The notes under the pieces are model-generated. The model was given only the letters and a program-made list of their open reading frames with translations, made no database searches and had not been told where the DNA came from. Positions 46,701 to 55,813 of a stretch of 64,000 bases of DNA are shown here, in pieces. Position 1 is the first letter of the stretch, and the number at the start of each line of letters is the position of its first letter. Origin of the DNA: Pedobacter metabolipauper (lineage in GTDB: Bacteria > Bacteroidota > Bacteroidia > Sphingobacteriales > Sphingobacteriaceae); assembly GCF_004362715.1 (NCBI RefSeq), contig NZ_SNYC01000004.1, positions 496,001 to 560,000 of the forward strand, in the 5' to 3' direction. A program made the position numbers and the translations under genes.

Positions 46701-46984
46701 TAGCCGTTTTACAACATACCGGCCTGCAGGAAATCCTGGGCAAAAGCGAGCGAAGTTTAAATGAGCGGAGCATCATTGATGCCGAAGGAAAAAGCTATCG
46801 TCCGGACAAGGTATTGGTAAACGGCACCGAAGTTACCGTAATCGATTATAAGTTTACCCAGCAGGAAAGCAATAAACACATTGAGCAGGTAGAACATTAT
46901 AGAAGCCTGTTGCTGGCAATGGGTTATACTGGTGTAAAAACCTACTTGTTCTATGCCAGTACCGGACAGTTAAAATTAGTGTAA
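43754..46984 (+). CDS. UvrD/RecB-like helicase-nuclease (AddA type)
   Basis: A 1076-residue superfamily 1 helicase with C-terminal PD-(D/E)xK nuclease, the AddA-like subunit of a double-strand-break resection enzyme. Walker A is ASAGSGKTFSLTAHYL near residue 10, motif II LFDEFQDTSSSQW near 395, motif III VGDTKQSIYRWRNGDW, and motif V/VI region VITVHKSKGLAF. The nuclease has GSILHEVLAAA, RPDKVLVNGTEVTVIDYKFTQ. It is followed after 28 bp by the AddB-like partner, which confirms the complex. Confidence 0.93.
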   Translation: MPQQPLKILQASAGSGKTFSLTAHYLTLLLSGETKYREILAVTFTNKATEEMKTRIMDVLKGFAEGDPSKKIDDYRTIVLKAHSDLDPESLKQKSKIIYRKILHDYSRFSVSTIDGFVQKVIRGFAFELGLDAGYGLEMNYDKVKNELAGRLDKALDQNPALLQWIIDLALDRINNNLGWNYRRELIDLTNEIFKERYQPFENAVKELGETADLDALFKDYNKVTRLSIEAFESSISDLAAQGFEILQVEDVDVATLKGKSRSPLNNLLKIKEGDLSKINSLAKLVDQPEEWFQKGKETNLYEEVNPILKKLLNSYQEGLPGYLLANAFNKNLYYLRLMQEMASLLKDYRNENPNLLISDAQTLLRGITDDANDNPSFIWEKIGNRYRNFLFDEFQDTSSSQWGSFKSLLSNAIASPSGKLTDHLIVGDTKQSIYRWRNGDWNILHQQAKLDVLVHNVLEESLEENYRSTKNIIEFNNNLYKKLPGLMQDNLNAALAEQEGQSDIVAWWQKRGFDHIVTDVYAEATQKLTPFTLDGGTIDLHVLKEDLEGAALTKTTFRSLALAKMVEALNTLLTVKNYKPGEICVLVRSNAEAVAAVETLMDNGIDVISGEALLLINNSAIKLILNTFQVIGGWSENTALYKANCISLYSRMLNKEIEPAHLFGLKFKTLEELKGLLPADLCLNWQTWIQQPLPALLEKIIEAYGLNEKEKVPHLPYLFALRDLMGSFAQHGEKGIAAFLSYWEEEGLRRTLPSSENTDAVQVITVHKSKGLAFRAVMLPFCNWDVNGKTNGIFWVPAAGTPYHHLHSIPLKYNKDLSQSTVAKPYFEELLYNNMDALNMLYVATTRSKEYLYISTMGKKADTITNIGNLLSKVFEYDLDETGNYIVDDEVLAKPEKIADSNEIELEFYPVSNRLSQVFDAGLKRRDIDLLTGESAGRTGSILHEVLAAANAVDEVDEVLQNLLLEGIFKQEELPDLKVQAIAVLQHTGLQEILGKSERSLNERSIIDAEGKSYRPDKVLVNGTEVTVIDYKFTQQESNKHIEQVEHYRSLLLAMGYTGVKTYLFYASTGQLKLV

Positions 46985-47012
46985 TGATTAGGGAATTAAA
47001 GAACAACAATTC

Positions 47013-49916
47013 ATGAAGCCATTTTTAAAAGAAGTAGCAGAAAAGCTGGTTGCAACACTTGGCAACAACCTGCAGCACTCGGCCATCATTTTTAATAACA
47101 AGCGCCCTGTTCCTTACCTGCAAAATCATTTGGCAGCTGTAATCAACAAGCCATTCTGGAGCCCATCTTTTTTTACCATACAGGAATTCTTTGCCCTGTC
47201 TTCAAAATTGAAGATTGCAGATACCTTTAGCCAGTTTTTTATCCTGTACAAAAAATACAACGAACTGATTGTTCTGGAAGGGGGAACCCCAATTGAACCA
47301 GCTAAATTTTATCCCATTGCCAGGATCATTTTAAGTGATTTTGCGCAAATAGATAACGACCTGGTCAACGCGAAGAACCTGTTCCAGCAAATGGAAGACT
47401 TTGCCGAGATTGATTATCAGTTTGATTACCTGACCGAAGAGCAGCAGGAGTTTTTAAGAGGCTTCTGGACTTCCTATTCTGAGGGTAAACAGAAAAACCA
47501 ACAAGCTCAGTTCATTAAAATGTGGCATCGGATGCCACAACTGTATGATGGATATCGCGCTGCACTCAAAGAAATGGGATTAACTACCATGGGTCACGTG
47601 TATCGCCAGCTGGCAGAAGACCGGGCAGAACTGCCCGGGTTTATAGATGAATTTAGTAGAGGCAAACTGATCTTTGTCGGTTTTAATGCATTGAGCAGGG
47701 CTGAAGAGGTTGTGTTTAAACGCTGGCAAAATGAGGGTAAAGCTGTGTTCTATTTTGATACAGACAGCTATTATTTGAATGATCCCATGCAGGAAGCAGG
47801 ACTCTTCCTGAGAAAGAACCTGCAAAAAACAGGATTAATAAATGCATTGGAAGGGGAAAGATCACTGATCCGTGCCAACCCTAAGCATGTGGACGTCTAT
47901 AAGACACAGGGACAGGTTGCACAGGCAAAGATCCTGCATACTGCATTAAAAGAAGATTATCCGTTGTTGAGGAGCCAGGATAATGCCGGAAAGATAGCCC
48001 TCATCCTTGCTGATGAGAGTCTGCTGCTACCCATTTTGCAAACCATTCCTACCCACTACACCGAAGCAGAGCAGCATTATCCGGTCAACATTAACGTAAC
48101 CATGGGTTATCCACTGGCTTCATCATCCATTTTTGGACTGGCAGATCTTTGGCTATGCGTACAGTCGGCATTGGTTAACGAGACCAGGGAAACGGTAAGC
48201 CATAAAGATGTGGCCGCTTTCCTGTCGCATCCCCTAACGGGGGTATCAGAAAAGATGCGCAGTAAGATCCAGCAGGTAATGCTAAAAGAACAACTTGCGG
48301 AAGTTCCAATATCAAGGCTGCAAAGTCAAAAGGGACTGATCCAGCTGTTCTTCACAAAAATAAAGAGCAGCAAAGATGCAGCAGGGGCATTACAGGATAT
48401 TTTTAAATGGATCCTGGAACAGCAGCTTGCAGATCAAACGCTAAGACAGACAGAAGCAGACCTTTTCGTAGCTACGATAAAAGAACTGAACCGCCTGCAC
48501 GATGCCCTTAGTGAATACCTTCCTGGCCTAACCAAGTCCAAAGAACTGTCTTTTGTACTTTCTTTAATTCAGAAGGCGGTAAAGGGAATTTCTGTGCCGC
48601 TAACGGGAGAGCCACTTCAGGGAATCCAGGTTATGGGGCTGCTGGAAAGCAGGAGCCTCGATTTTGAAAAGGTATATATCTTAGGTGTTAATGAAGGGCT
48701 TCTGCCTCAAACGAGCGTTTCGCCAAGCTTTATTCCTGACAGCATCCGCAGGGCATACGGGTTGCCGGTTATCGAAAATCAGGATGCCATTTCAGCCTAT
48801 ATGTTTTACCGGTTGCTGCAGCGATCAGAAAAGGTAAGCCTGGTGTATAATGCACAGGCAGACGATACGAATACCGGAGAGCCTACCCGTTTCTTAAGGC
48901 AGCTGGAATATGAAAGTGGCTATACCTTCAATTACCTGGAACATAAACAGCACATCAGTACTGAAAAAAGACCTTTGGTAACCGTAAAAAAAGATAAAAA
49001 GGTGATGGAGGTATTAAACGGTTATTTGAATGGCACTACGGCACTATCCGCATCCGGATTAACTACCTATATCAATTGTCCGCTACAGTTCTTTTACCGC
49101 TATGTGGCGAAGATTGAAGAGCCCAAAGAGATTGTAGAGAACCTGGAAGCCAATAACATTGGATCTATGCTGCATTATGTGCTCGAAACATTCTATAACC
49201 AGCTGATGACCGAAGATGCGCTTATTACTAAAGAACGGATCACTGCCCACCGCAAAGAAATCCCACAGCTCGCCGTTAAGGCATTCGCTATGGTGATGTA
49301 CAACAATGCCGATTACCAGGTTCAGCTCAATGGGATGCAAAAAGTGGTGATGGCAATCGTAGAGGAATATGCAGGTGTAATTTTAGATTACGATGAGCAA
49401 GAAGCACCATTTGAGATCCTGGCCCTGGAAAAAAAGGACCGGACTAACTTTAAGTTTAGCGTAAACGGCATAGAGAAAAGCATTACGCTGCATGGCATAA
49501 TCGATCGGATAGACCGTAAAAATGGCATCACACGGATTGTTGATTATAAAACGGGTAATGATATTTTAAGATACAGTAACCTGGTTGATGTTTTTGATAC
49601 CAACGGCAGCAAGCAAAATAAAGCGCTGGTACAAACACTTTTTTATACCTATGTATTTGAACAGGCCAATGCGGTGCAGTTTGTGGAACCCAATCTGTAC
49701 AGTACGCGAAATATGCGCAAAGAAGGTACTTATTTTATGGAGGGACGTGACAAGCTGAAGTTAAGCGGAGAAAAACTGCAGGGAATTAAGGAAGAATTTA
49801 TCACGTTTGTTCAGGCTAAGCTGGAAGAGCTATTTGATGAGAACATCCCATTTATACCTACTCAAAACGAAGCCGGATTTATGTATTCGCCATATCAAAC
49901 CCTATGCGGAGTATAG
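47013..49916 (+). CDS. AddB-like helicase-fold protein with PD-(D/E)xK nuclease
   Basis: A 967-residue partner of the upstream AddA-like protein. The N-terminal half is helicase-like but has no Walker A. The LESRSLDFEKVYILGVNEGLLPQ segment is typical of AddB/RecC-like subunits. The C-terminal nuclease has GSMLHYVLETFYNQ and GIIDRIDRKNGITRIVDYKTG. The classical AddB iron-sulfur cluster needs one upstream and three C-terminal Cys; here I see Cys in TTYINCPLQFFYRY but only one near the end (TLCGV), so no cluster is expected. Confidence 0.88.
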   Translation: MKPFLKEVAEKLVATLGNNLQHSAIIFNNKRPVPYLQNHLAAVINKPFWSPSFFTIQEFFALSSKLKIADTFSQFFILYKKYNELIVLEGGTPIEPAKFYPIARIILSDFAQIDNDLVNAKNLFQQMEDFAEIDYQFDYLTEEQQEFLRGFWTSYSEGKQKNQQAQFIKMWHRMPQLYDGYRAALKEMGLTTMGHVYRQLAEDRAELPGFIDEFSRGKLIFVGFNALSRAEEVVFKRWQNEGKAVFYFDTDSYYLNDPMQEAGLFLRKNLQKTGLINALEGERSLIRANPKHVDVYKTQGQVAQAKILHTALKEDYPLLRSQDNAGKIALILADESLLLPILQTIPTHYTEAEQHYPVNINVTMGYPLASSSIFGLADLWLCVQSALVNETRETVSHKDVAAFLSHPLTGVSEKMRSKIQQVMLKEQLAEVPISRLQSQKGLIQLFFTKIKSSKDAAGALQDIFKWILEQQLADQTLRQTEADLFVATIKELNRLHDALSEYLPGLTKSKELSFVLSLIQKAVKGISVPLTGEPLQGIQVMGLLESRSLDFEKVYILGVNEGLLPQTSVSPSFIPDSIRRAYGLPVIENQDAISAYMFYRLLQRSEKVSLVYNAQADDTNTGEPTRFLRQLEYESGYTFNYLEHKQHISTEKRPLVTVKKDKKVMEVLNGYLNGTTALSASGLTTYINCPLQFFYRYVAKIEEPKEIVENLEANNIGSMLHYVLETFYNQLMTEDALITKERITAHRKEIPQLAVKAFAMVMYNNADYQVQLNGMQKVVMAIVEEYAGVILDYDEQEAPFEILALEKKDRTNFKFSVNGIEKSITLHGIIDRIDRKNGITRIVDYKTGNDILRYSNLVDVFDTNGSKQNKALVQTLFYTYVFEQANAVQFVEPNLYSTRNMRKEGTYFMEGRDKLKLSGEKLQGIKEEFITFVQAKLEELFDENIPFIPTQNEAGFMYSPYQTLCGV

Positions 49917-49975
49917 ACAATCATAAATGCTGTGTAACACTATTGTTTACTACCGTCGCCCTGACAAGGATAAAA

Positions 49976-50006
49976 TTGCATTTAAAGACAATTTTATCTA
50001 AGTTTG
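49976..50006 (+). promoter_or_regulatory. Promoter of pdhB
   Basis: TTG (49976-49978), 20 nt, then TAAGTTTG (49999-50006), a good Bacteroidetes promoter. It is 25 bp before the pdhB start, and shares the words TTGCATTTA and ATTTTATCTAAGTTTGC with the argH upstream region. Confidence 0.7.
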
Positions 50007-50030
50007 CCGAAGTTAATATTTCTATATACA

Positions 50031-51017
50031 ATGAGAGAGATTCAATTTAGAGAAGCTTTACGTGAAGCCTTAAGCGAAGAAATGCGTAAAAACGAGAACA
50101 TTTTTTTGATGGGCGAGGAAGTTGCACAATACAATGGTGCTTATAAGGTTAGCCAGGGAATGTTAGATGAATTTGGCGACAAAAGGATCATAGATACTCC
50201 AATTGCTGAATTAGGCTTTACCGGTATTGGTATTGGTGCAGCAATGAATGGATTGGTTCCAATCATAGAGTTCATGACATTCAACTTCTCTTTGGTTGCT
50301 ATAGATCAGATCATTAACGCAGCAGCAAAAATGTTGTCTATGAGCGGTGGTCAGTTTTCTGTACCGATCGTATTCCGTGGCCCAACAGGTAATGCAGGTC
50401 AGCTGGGCGCACAACACTCTCAGAATTTCGAGAACTGGTATGCCAACTGTCCGGGATTAAAAGTAGTTGTTCCATCTACGCCATACGAAGCAAAAGGATT
50501 GCTTAAACAAGCGATCATAGATCCGGATCCGGTTATCTTTATGGAATCTGAGGTGATGTATGGTGATAAAGGAGAAGTTCCTGAAGAAGAATATTACCTT
50601 CCAATAGGTAAAGCTAACGTGGTAAAAGAAGGTACAGATGTAACCATCGTAACTTTCGGTAAAATGCTTACCCGCGTCGTAAACCCTGCTGTTGAAGAAT
50701 TAACTAAAGACGGTGTTAGTGTTGAAGTAATCGATTTACGTACGGTACGTCCTATTGATTATGCAACCATCATCGAATCTGTGAAGAAAACAAATCGTTT
50801 GGTCATTGTAGAAGAAGCATGGCCACTGGCTTCAATCTCTTCAGAGATTGCATTCAACATCCAGAAAAATGCGTTTGATTATTTAGATGCACCAGTATTA
50901 AGGATCACTTGTGCAGATGTACCACTCCCGTATGCACCTACACTGATTGCGGCGAGTTTGCCAAATGCAGAAAAGGTAATTAAAGCAGTAAAAGAAGTAT
51001 TGTACGTAGCAAAATAG
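50031..51017 (+). CDS. pdhB: Pyruvate dehydrogenase E1 component, beta subunit
   Basis: Beta subunit of the thiamine-diphosphate E1 of pyruvate dehydrogenase. The 328-residue protein begins MREIQFREALREALSEEM. It has GEEVAQYNGAYKVSQGM, IEFMTFNFS, and the C-terminal transketolase domain with EEAWPLASISSEI and PLPYAPTL. The start at 50031 is chosen because an upstream in-frame codon (50004) lies inside the promoter. The alpha subunit and E2/E3 are not adjacent. Confidence 0.94.
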   Translation: MREIQFREALREALSEEMRKNENIFLMGEEVAQYNGAYKVSQGMLDEFGDKRIIDTPIAELGFTGIGIGAAMNGLVPIIEFMTFNFSLVAIDQIINAAAKMLSMSGGQFSVPIVFRGPTGNAGQLGAQHSQNFENWYANCPGLKVVVPSTPYEAKGLLKQAIIDPDPVIFMESEVMYGDKGEVPEEEYYLPIGKANVVKEGTDVTIVTFGKMLTRVVNPAVEELTKDGVSVEVIDLRTVRPIDYATIIESVKKTNRLVIVEEAWPLASISSEIAFNIQKNAFDYLDAPVLRITCADVPLPYAPTLIAASLPNAEKVIKAVKEVLYVAK

Positions 51018-51041
51018 TACCAATTAATTAAAAAAAATATA

Positions 51042-51074
51042 ATCCCGCAGGCTAAACCGCTGCGGGATTTTTTT
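51042..51074 (+). terminator. Terminator after pdhB
   Basis: ATCCCGCAG/CTGCGGGAT stem with a 9-nt loop, followed by a long T run. Only 47 bp before tex. Confidence 0.88.
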
Positions 51075-51120
51075 TTAATTTTGCCGCCATTGTACTTAAA
51101 AAGACCAAACAGAGATTAAA

Positions 51121-53436
51121 ATGAGCAATCACGCTACACTAATTGCTGCGGAGTTAGCAATAAACCAACAGCAAGTAAAAGCAACTATTGAACTATTGGA
51201 CGAAGGGGCAACAGTTCCCTTCATCTCCCGTTACCGGAAAGAAATGACCGGAAGTTTGGACGAGGTACAGGTTGCCGCAGTCCGAGATAGGTTTCAGCAG
51301 CTGCGGGAACTTGATAAGCGCAGGGAAGCGATACTAAAAGCCCTTTCGGCACTGGACAAGTTAACACCAGAATTGGAGCGCCAGATCAATGCAGCTACCA
51401 ACATTGCAACTATAGAAGACATTTATCTTCCCTATAAACCAAAACGTAAAACCCGCGCATCAGAAGCACGTAAAAAAGGACTGGAGCCTCTGGCGCTGCT
51501 AATTCTGGAACAGCGGAAATCCGATCCTGAAACAGAAGCCGTTCCATTTTTAAATGAAGAGCTGGGCGTTAACTCCATTGACGAAGCGCTGGCAGGGGCA
51601 CGGGATATTATTGCCGAAATCATCAATGAGCACATCGAGGTAAGAACATCGATGCGGAAATATTTCCTGCAAAATGCGGTATTTAAAGCGACTGTCATTA
51701 AAGGTAAGGAAGAAGAAGGAATTAAGTATAAGGATTATTTTGAATGGGATGAGCCATTAAAAGCAGCACCATCACACCGTATCCTGGCCATGCGCAGGGG
51801 AGAGAATGAAAATATTCTTAAGCTGGAAAGCATGCCTGCCGAAGAAGGTGCCATTGATATTCTTGAAAAACAATTTATCAAAGCCAACAACTCCAGCGCA
51901 TCTCAGGTAAAACTGGCTATTCAGGATAGTTATAAACGCCTTTTAGGACCAGCAATGGAAACGGAAGTCCGCAGCCTGTCCAAAGAAAAGGCAGACGAAG
52001 AAGCCATCCGTGTATTTGCTGAAAACGCAAGGCAGCTACTATTGGCAGCGCCTATGGGCGAAAAAAATGTATTGGCCATAGATCCCGGCTTCCGTACCGG
52101 ATGCAAAGTGGTTTGCCTGGATCAGCAGGGCAAACTCCTTGAAAATACAGCCATCTATCCGCACAACGGCCAGCGGGGTGCAGCAGATGGTGCAGAAACG
52201 ATTAAAAAGCTGTGTGCTAAATATTCAGTTGAAGCCATTGCCATAGGTAATGGTACAGCAGGACGGGAAACAGAGGTGTTTATTCGCGGACTGCAGCTTT
52301 CAGACGTTCTGATCGTTATGGTCAATGAGAATGGAGCATCCATCTATTCTGCATCAGAAGTAGCGAGAGAAGAATTCCCTAAGCATGACATTACAGTTCG
52401 CGGAGCAGTTTCGATTGGCCGCAGGTTGATGGACCCGTTAGCAGAGCTCGTTAAGATCGATCCCAAATCAATTGGGGTAGGACAGTACCAGCATGATGTA
52501 GATCAGAATAAATTACAAGCATCGCTGGATGATACGGTAATGAGCTGCGTAAATGCGGTTGGTGTTGAATTGAATACCGCCTCTAAGCAAGTGCTTGCCT
52601 ATGTATCCGGGTTAGGTCCGCAACTGGCACAAAATATTGTCACTTACCGGAATGAGAACGGTGCATTTAAGAACCGCGAGAGTTTAAAGAAGGTGCCGCG
52701 GCTAGGGGATAAAGCTTTTGAGCAGGCCGCAGGTTTTTTACGGATCAGAAATGCCGAGCATATACTGGATTCCAGTGCGGTTCACCCGGAGCGTTATGCG
52801 CTGGTTAATAAAATGGCAAGGGATCTGAATTGTACGGTTTCACAGCTTATGCGGGACAATGACCTGCGCAAGCAAATTAAATTGCAGCAGTATGTAAGCG
52901 ATGAGATTGGATTACCGACACTTAATGACATCATGAATGAACTTGCTAAACCAGGCAGGGATCCGCGCGAGCAGTTCGAAGTATTTAGTTTTACGGATGG
53001 TGTAAATGCAATAGCAGACCTTAAGGTTGGTATGAAGCTGCCTGGTATTGTTACCAACATCACCAATTTCGGTGCTTTTGTTGATATTGGCGTGCATCAG
53101 GATGGCTTGGTCCACACCAGCCAGTTGTCTGATAAATTTGTAACCAATGCCAATGATGTAGTTAAGGTACATCAAAAGGTAGAAGTTACGGTTGTTGAGG
53201 TTGACGCAGTAAGAAAACGGATTTCACTATCGATGAAACTGGGATCTGCCAAGCCCAATGGAGGAAAGCCTTCTGCAGGAAAACCTGCTAATAGATCAAG
53301 GCCTACAGAGAAGCCAGTTAAGCCTGCAGCTAATGCGCCGCATAAGCCCGGTAAGCCTGCCCAGGTTAAACAAAAACCACTTCCTGACGGAGACTTGCAG
53401 TTAAAGCTTGAAGCGCTTAAAAACAGGTTTAAATAA
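51121..53436 (+). CDS. tex: Tex-family transcription accessory protein
   Basis: A 771-residue nucleic-acid-binding protein. Order of domains: N-terminal Tex helical/HTH region, YqgF resolvase-like domain with VLAIDPGFRTGCKV, helix-hairpin-helix pair (LGPQLAQNIVTYRNENG, then LKKVPRLGDKAFEQAAGFL), and an S1 domain near residue 640 (GIVTNITNFGAFVDIGVHQDGLVH). The C-terminal 60 residues are basic, Pro/Lys/Gly-rich (KPSAGKPANRSRP) and probably disordered. Tex is thought to act with RNA polymerase or ribosomes. Confidence 0.96.
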   Translation: MSNHATLIAAELAINQQQVKATIELLDEGATVPFISRYRKEMTGSLDEVQVAAVRDRFQQLRELDKRREAILKALSALDKLTPELERQINAATNIATIEDIYLPYKPKRKTRASEARKKGLEPLALLILEQRKSDPETEAVPFLNEELGVNSIDEALAGARDIIAEIINEHIEVRTSMRKYFLQNAVFKATVIKGKEEEGIKYKDYFEWDEPLKAAPSHRILAMRRGENENILKLESMPAEEGAIDILEKQFIKANNSSASQVKLAIQDSYKRLLGPAMETEVRSLSKEKADEEAIRVFAENARQLLLAAPMGEKNVLAIDPGFRTGCKVVCLDQQGKLLENTAIYPHNGQRGAADGAETIKKLCAKYSVEAIAIGNGTAGRETEVFIRGLQLSDVLIVMVNENGASIYSASEVAREEFPKHDITVRGAVSIGRRLMDPLAELVKIDPKSIGVGQYQHDVDQNKLQASLDDTVMSCVNAVGVELNTASKQVLAYVSGLGPQLAQNIVTYRNENGAFKNRESLKKVPRLGDKAFEQAAGFLRIRNAEHILDSSAVHPERYALVNKMARDLNCTVSQLMRDNDLRKQIKLQQYVSDEIGLPTLNDIMNELAKPGRDPREQFEVFSFTDGVNAIADLKVGMKLPGIVTNITNFGAFVDIGVHQDGLVHTSQLSDKFVTNANDVVKVHQKVEVTVVEVDAVRKRISLSMKLGSAKPNGGKPSAGKPANRSRPTEKPVKPAANAPHKPGKPAQVKQKPLPDGDLQLKLEALKNRFK

Positions 53437-53476
53437 GTATATCACCATAGACTTTCTTAAGGTCATTGTGTAATCC

Positions 53477-53531
53477 TATATGGCTGAATAATTAATTTGC
53501 AGATGCAATGGTTATTCAGCCATATATTTTT
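53477..53531 (+). terminator. Terminator after tex
   Basis: Perfect 15-bp stem (53477-53491 with 53512-53526), 20-nt loop, then TTTTTATA. A long stem with a less compact loop than the other terminators. Confidence 0.75.
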
Positions 53532-53701
53532 ATAGATTATATCTTCAATCTAACTCCTATTGTTACCTAATTTTTATAAATTGGTGCTTTCGGTCTGAAG
53601 GCTACCTGCTAAAAAGGTAGTTCTGAGATCAATTGCTTATTCTTTCCAAATATATCAATTCAGGAGCCTCCGCTATGTTAATATCTTTTAATGGTCCCGT
53701 T

Positions 53702-55813
53702 ATGAAAATTTATACTAAGATATTTCTTGTGTTTGTCGTTCCGGTGTTGTTGTTGAGTTGTAAACCTAGCCGCATGAATAGCTCAGATCATACACAATGG
53801 GCAGAGTACTTAGGTGGCCCGGAAAGGAATCACTACTCATCATTAGCTCAGATTAATGTTTCCAATGTGGCTAAACTTCAAATAGCCTGGGAATATAGAT
53901 CTGGCGACTCTGGCCAGGTCCAATGTAACCCGATTATTGTAAACGGCGTACTCTTCGGTGTAACGGCATCAAACCAGGTATTTGCGTTAGATGCAGCAAC
54001 AGGTAATGAAAAATGGAAGTACACCCAGCCAGGCGAGGGAACATCTAACGTAAACCGCGGGGTTACCTATTGGGAAGCGGATGGAGATAAAAGAATTCTA
54101 TACGCCTATAGCTCCTTTTTATGTGCGTTAAATGCAGAAACAGGACAACCGGTAAAATCTTTTGGAGACAACGGAAAGGTAAGTTTGTCTGCCGGATTGG
54201 AACCCAATGCCAAAGAACGCTTTGTCGGCTCAACCACGCCAGGAACGTTATTCAATGATCTCATCATCATGCCCCTGCGTGTGGGAGAAGGCGAAGGTGC
54301 AGCCATTGGATACATTCAGGCCTTTAATGTAAAAACGGGAAAGTTGGCATGGATATTTAAAACCATACCGGATGCAGGAGAAAAAGGGGCATCAACATGG
54401 CCTTCATATATTAAAAGTAACGGGGATGTTGGAGGTGTAAATAACTGGGCAGGTATGGCCGTAGACCGGGAGCGGGAAATCATTTATATACCTACAGGTT
54501 CGCCTGCGTTTGACTTTTATGGCGGCAACAGATTGGGAGACAATCTTTACGCCAATTGTTTGCTGGCATTAAATGTACGTACGGGAAAATATATCTGGCA
54601 CTATCAAATGGTTCACCATGATGTTTGGGACAGGGATCTTCCTGCACCGCCAAATTTATTAACGGTTACACACCACGGAGAAAAAATCGATGCGGTTGCT
54701 CAGGTTACCAAAAATGGATTTGTGTTTCTCTTTGACCGCGAAAATGGCAAACCACTTTTTCCAATTGAGGAGAAGAATTTCCCTAAATCGGACATGCCGG
54801 GGGAGGTGGTATCAAATACGCAGCCTGTTCCAGCGATACCAAAGCCTTTTGCAAGGCAGCAGCTTAATGAGGGCGACATCAGTACCTTTGCTGAAAATCG
54901 CAGCGAACTCCTTGCATCTTTTAAGAAAGCTAAAAAAGGAATGTATCAGCCACTTGGCTTTATGCCAACGGTGGTTCTTCCCGGTGCAGATGGTGGTGCA
55001 GAATGGGGAGGTGCAGCAGCAGATCCTGACGGAATCCTATATGTAAATTCGAATGAGATGCCCTGGCTCTTTAGTCTGAGCAAAACGGTTTCGGTAGCAC
55101 AGCAATCGAATTTAACAGCAGGAAACCTGCTTTACAATAATACATGTATCACTTGCCATGGGGCATCACTTAAAGGAAATCCTGCAAGTGGTTATCCATC
55201 ACTGGTTAACATTAAGGAGCGGGTGGGCCGTAAAGTGATCTCCAATTTAATTACCAGCGGAAGGGGAATGATGCCTGGATTCAGTAATATGAGTACTGCC
55301 CAAAAACAATCCATCATCGATTTCCTGTTTCATGAAGAAAAAATTGAGGCGCCTTCAGGTAAGACAAAGAACGCTGTTCCTGAATTTGCTGGACCTTATA
55401 AGTTTGATGGATACAATAAATTTTTGGATAATAATGGTTATCCCGCTATAACGCCGCCCTGGGGCACATTGACCGCGATTGATTTAAACACAGGTAAGCA
55501 TTTGTGGCAAAAGACACTTGGTGAGTTTAAGGAATTGAGCGCAAAAGGAATTTCTCCAACTGGAACAGAGAACTATGGAGGGCCGATTGTAACCGCAGGC
55601 GGGCTGCTGTTCATTGCTGCTACAAAGGATGGGATGTTCCGGGCTTTTGATAAAAAGACAGGAAAACTGCTCTGGGAAACGGAATTGCCCGCTGCAGGCT
55701 TTGCTACGCCGAGTACTTATCAGATCAATGGAAAACAGTACATCGTTATCGCCTGTGGCGGAACGAAGCTGGGAACAAAAAAAGGAGACAGCTACATGGC
55801 ATTTTCTCTTTAG
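53702..55813 (+). CDS. PQQ-dependent dehydrogenase lipoprotein with internal cytochrome c domain
   Basis: A 703-residue quinoprotein dehydrogenase anchored as a lipoprotein (VLLLSCKPS). The eight-bladed propeller starts with WAEYLGGPERNHYSSLAQIN and shows repeated Trp-docking segments such as LDAATGNEKWKY. A c-type haem site CITCH (residues 482-486) lies in a cytochrome-c domain of about residues 470-545. The propeller continues after it with AIDLNTGKHLWQKTLGEFKEL and AFDKKTGKLLWETELPAAGFATPS, so the haem domain is inserted, not terminal. Electrons would pass from PQQ to haem in the periplasm. The ATG at 53702 is chosen because the signal peptide starts there. No PQQ synthesis genes are near. 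Confidence 0.9.
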   Translation: MKIYTKIFLVFVVPVLLLSCKPSRMNSSDHTQWAEYLGGPERNHYSSLAQINVSNVAKLQIAWEYRSGDSGQVQCNPIIVNGVLFGVTASNQVFALDAATGNEKWKYTQPGEGTSNVNRGVTYWEADGDKRILYAYSSFLCALNAETGQPVKSFGDNGKVSLSAGLEPNAKERFVGSTTPGTLFNDLIIMPLRVGEGEGAAIGYIQAFNVKTGKLAWIFKTIPDAGEKGASTWPSYIKSNGDVGGVNNWAGMAVDREREIIYIPTGSPAFDFYGGNRLGDNLYANCLLALNVRTGKYIWHYQMVHHDVWDRDLPAPPNLLTVTHHGEKIDAVAQVTKNGFVFLFDRENGKPLFPIEEKNFPKSDMPGEVVSNTQPVPAIPKPFARQQLNEGDISTFAENRSELLASFKKAKKGMYQPLGFMPTVVLPGADGGAEWGGAAADPDGILYVNSNEMPWLFSLSKTVSVAQQSNLTAGNLLYNNTCITCHGASLKGNPASGYPSLVNIKERVGRKVISNLITSGRGMMPGFSNMSTAQKQSIIDFLFHEEKIEAPSGKTKNAVPEFAGPYKFDGYNKFLDNNGYPAITPPWGTLTAIDLNTGKHLWQKTLGEFKELSAKGISPTGTENYGGPIVTAGGLLFIAATKDGMFRAFDKKTGKLLWETELPAAGFATPSTYQINGKQYIVIACGGTKLGTKKGDSYMAFSL

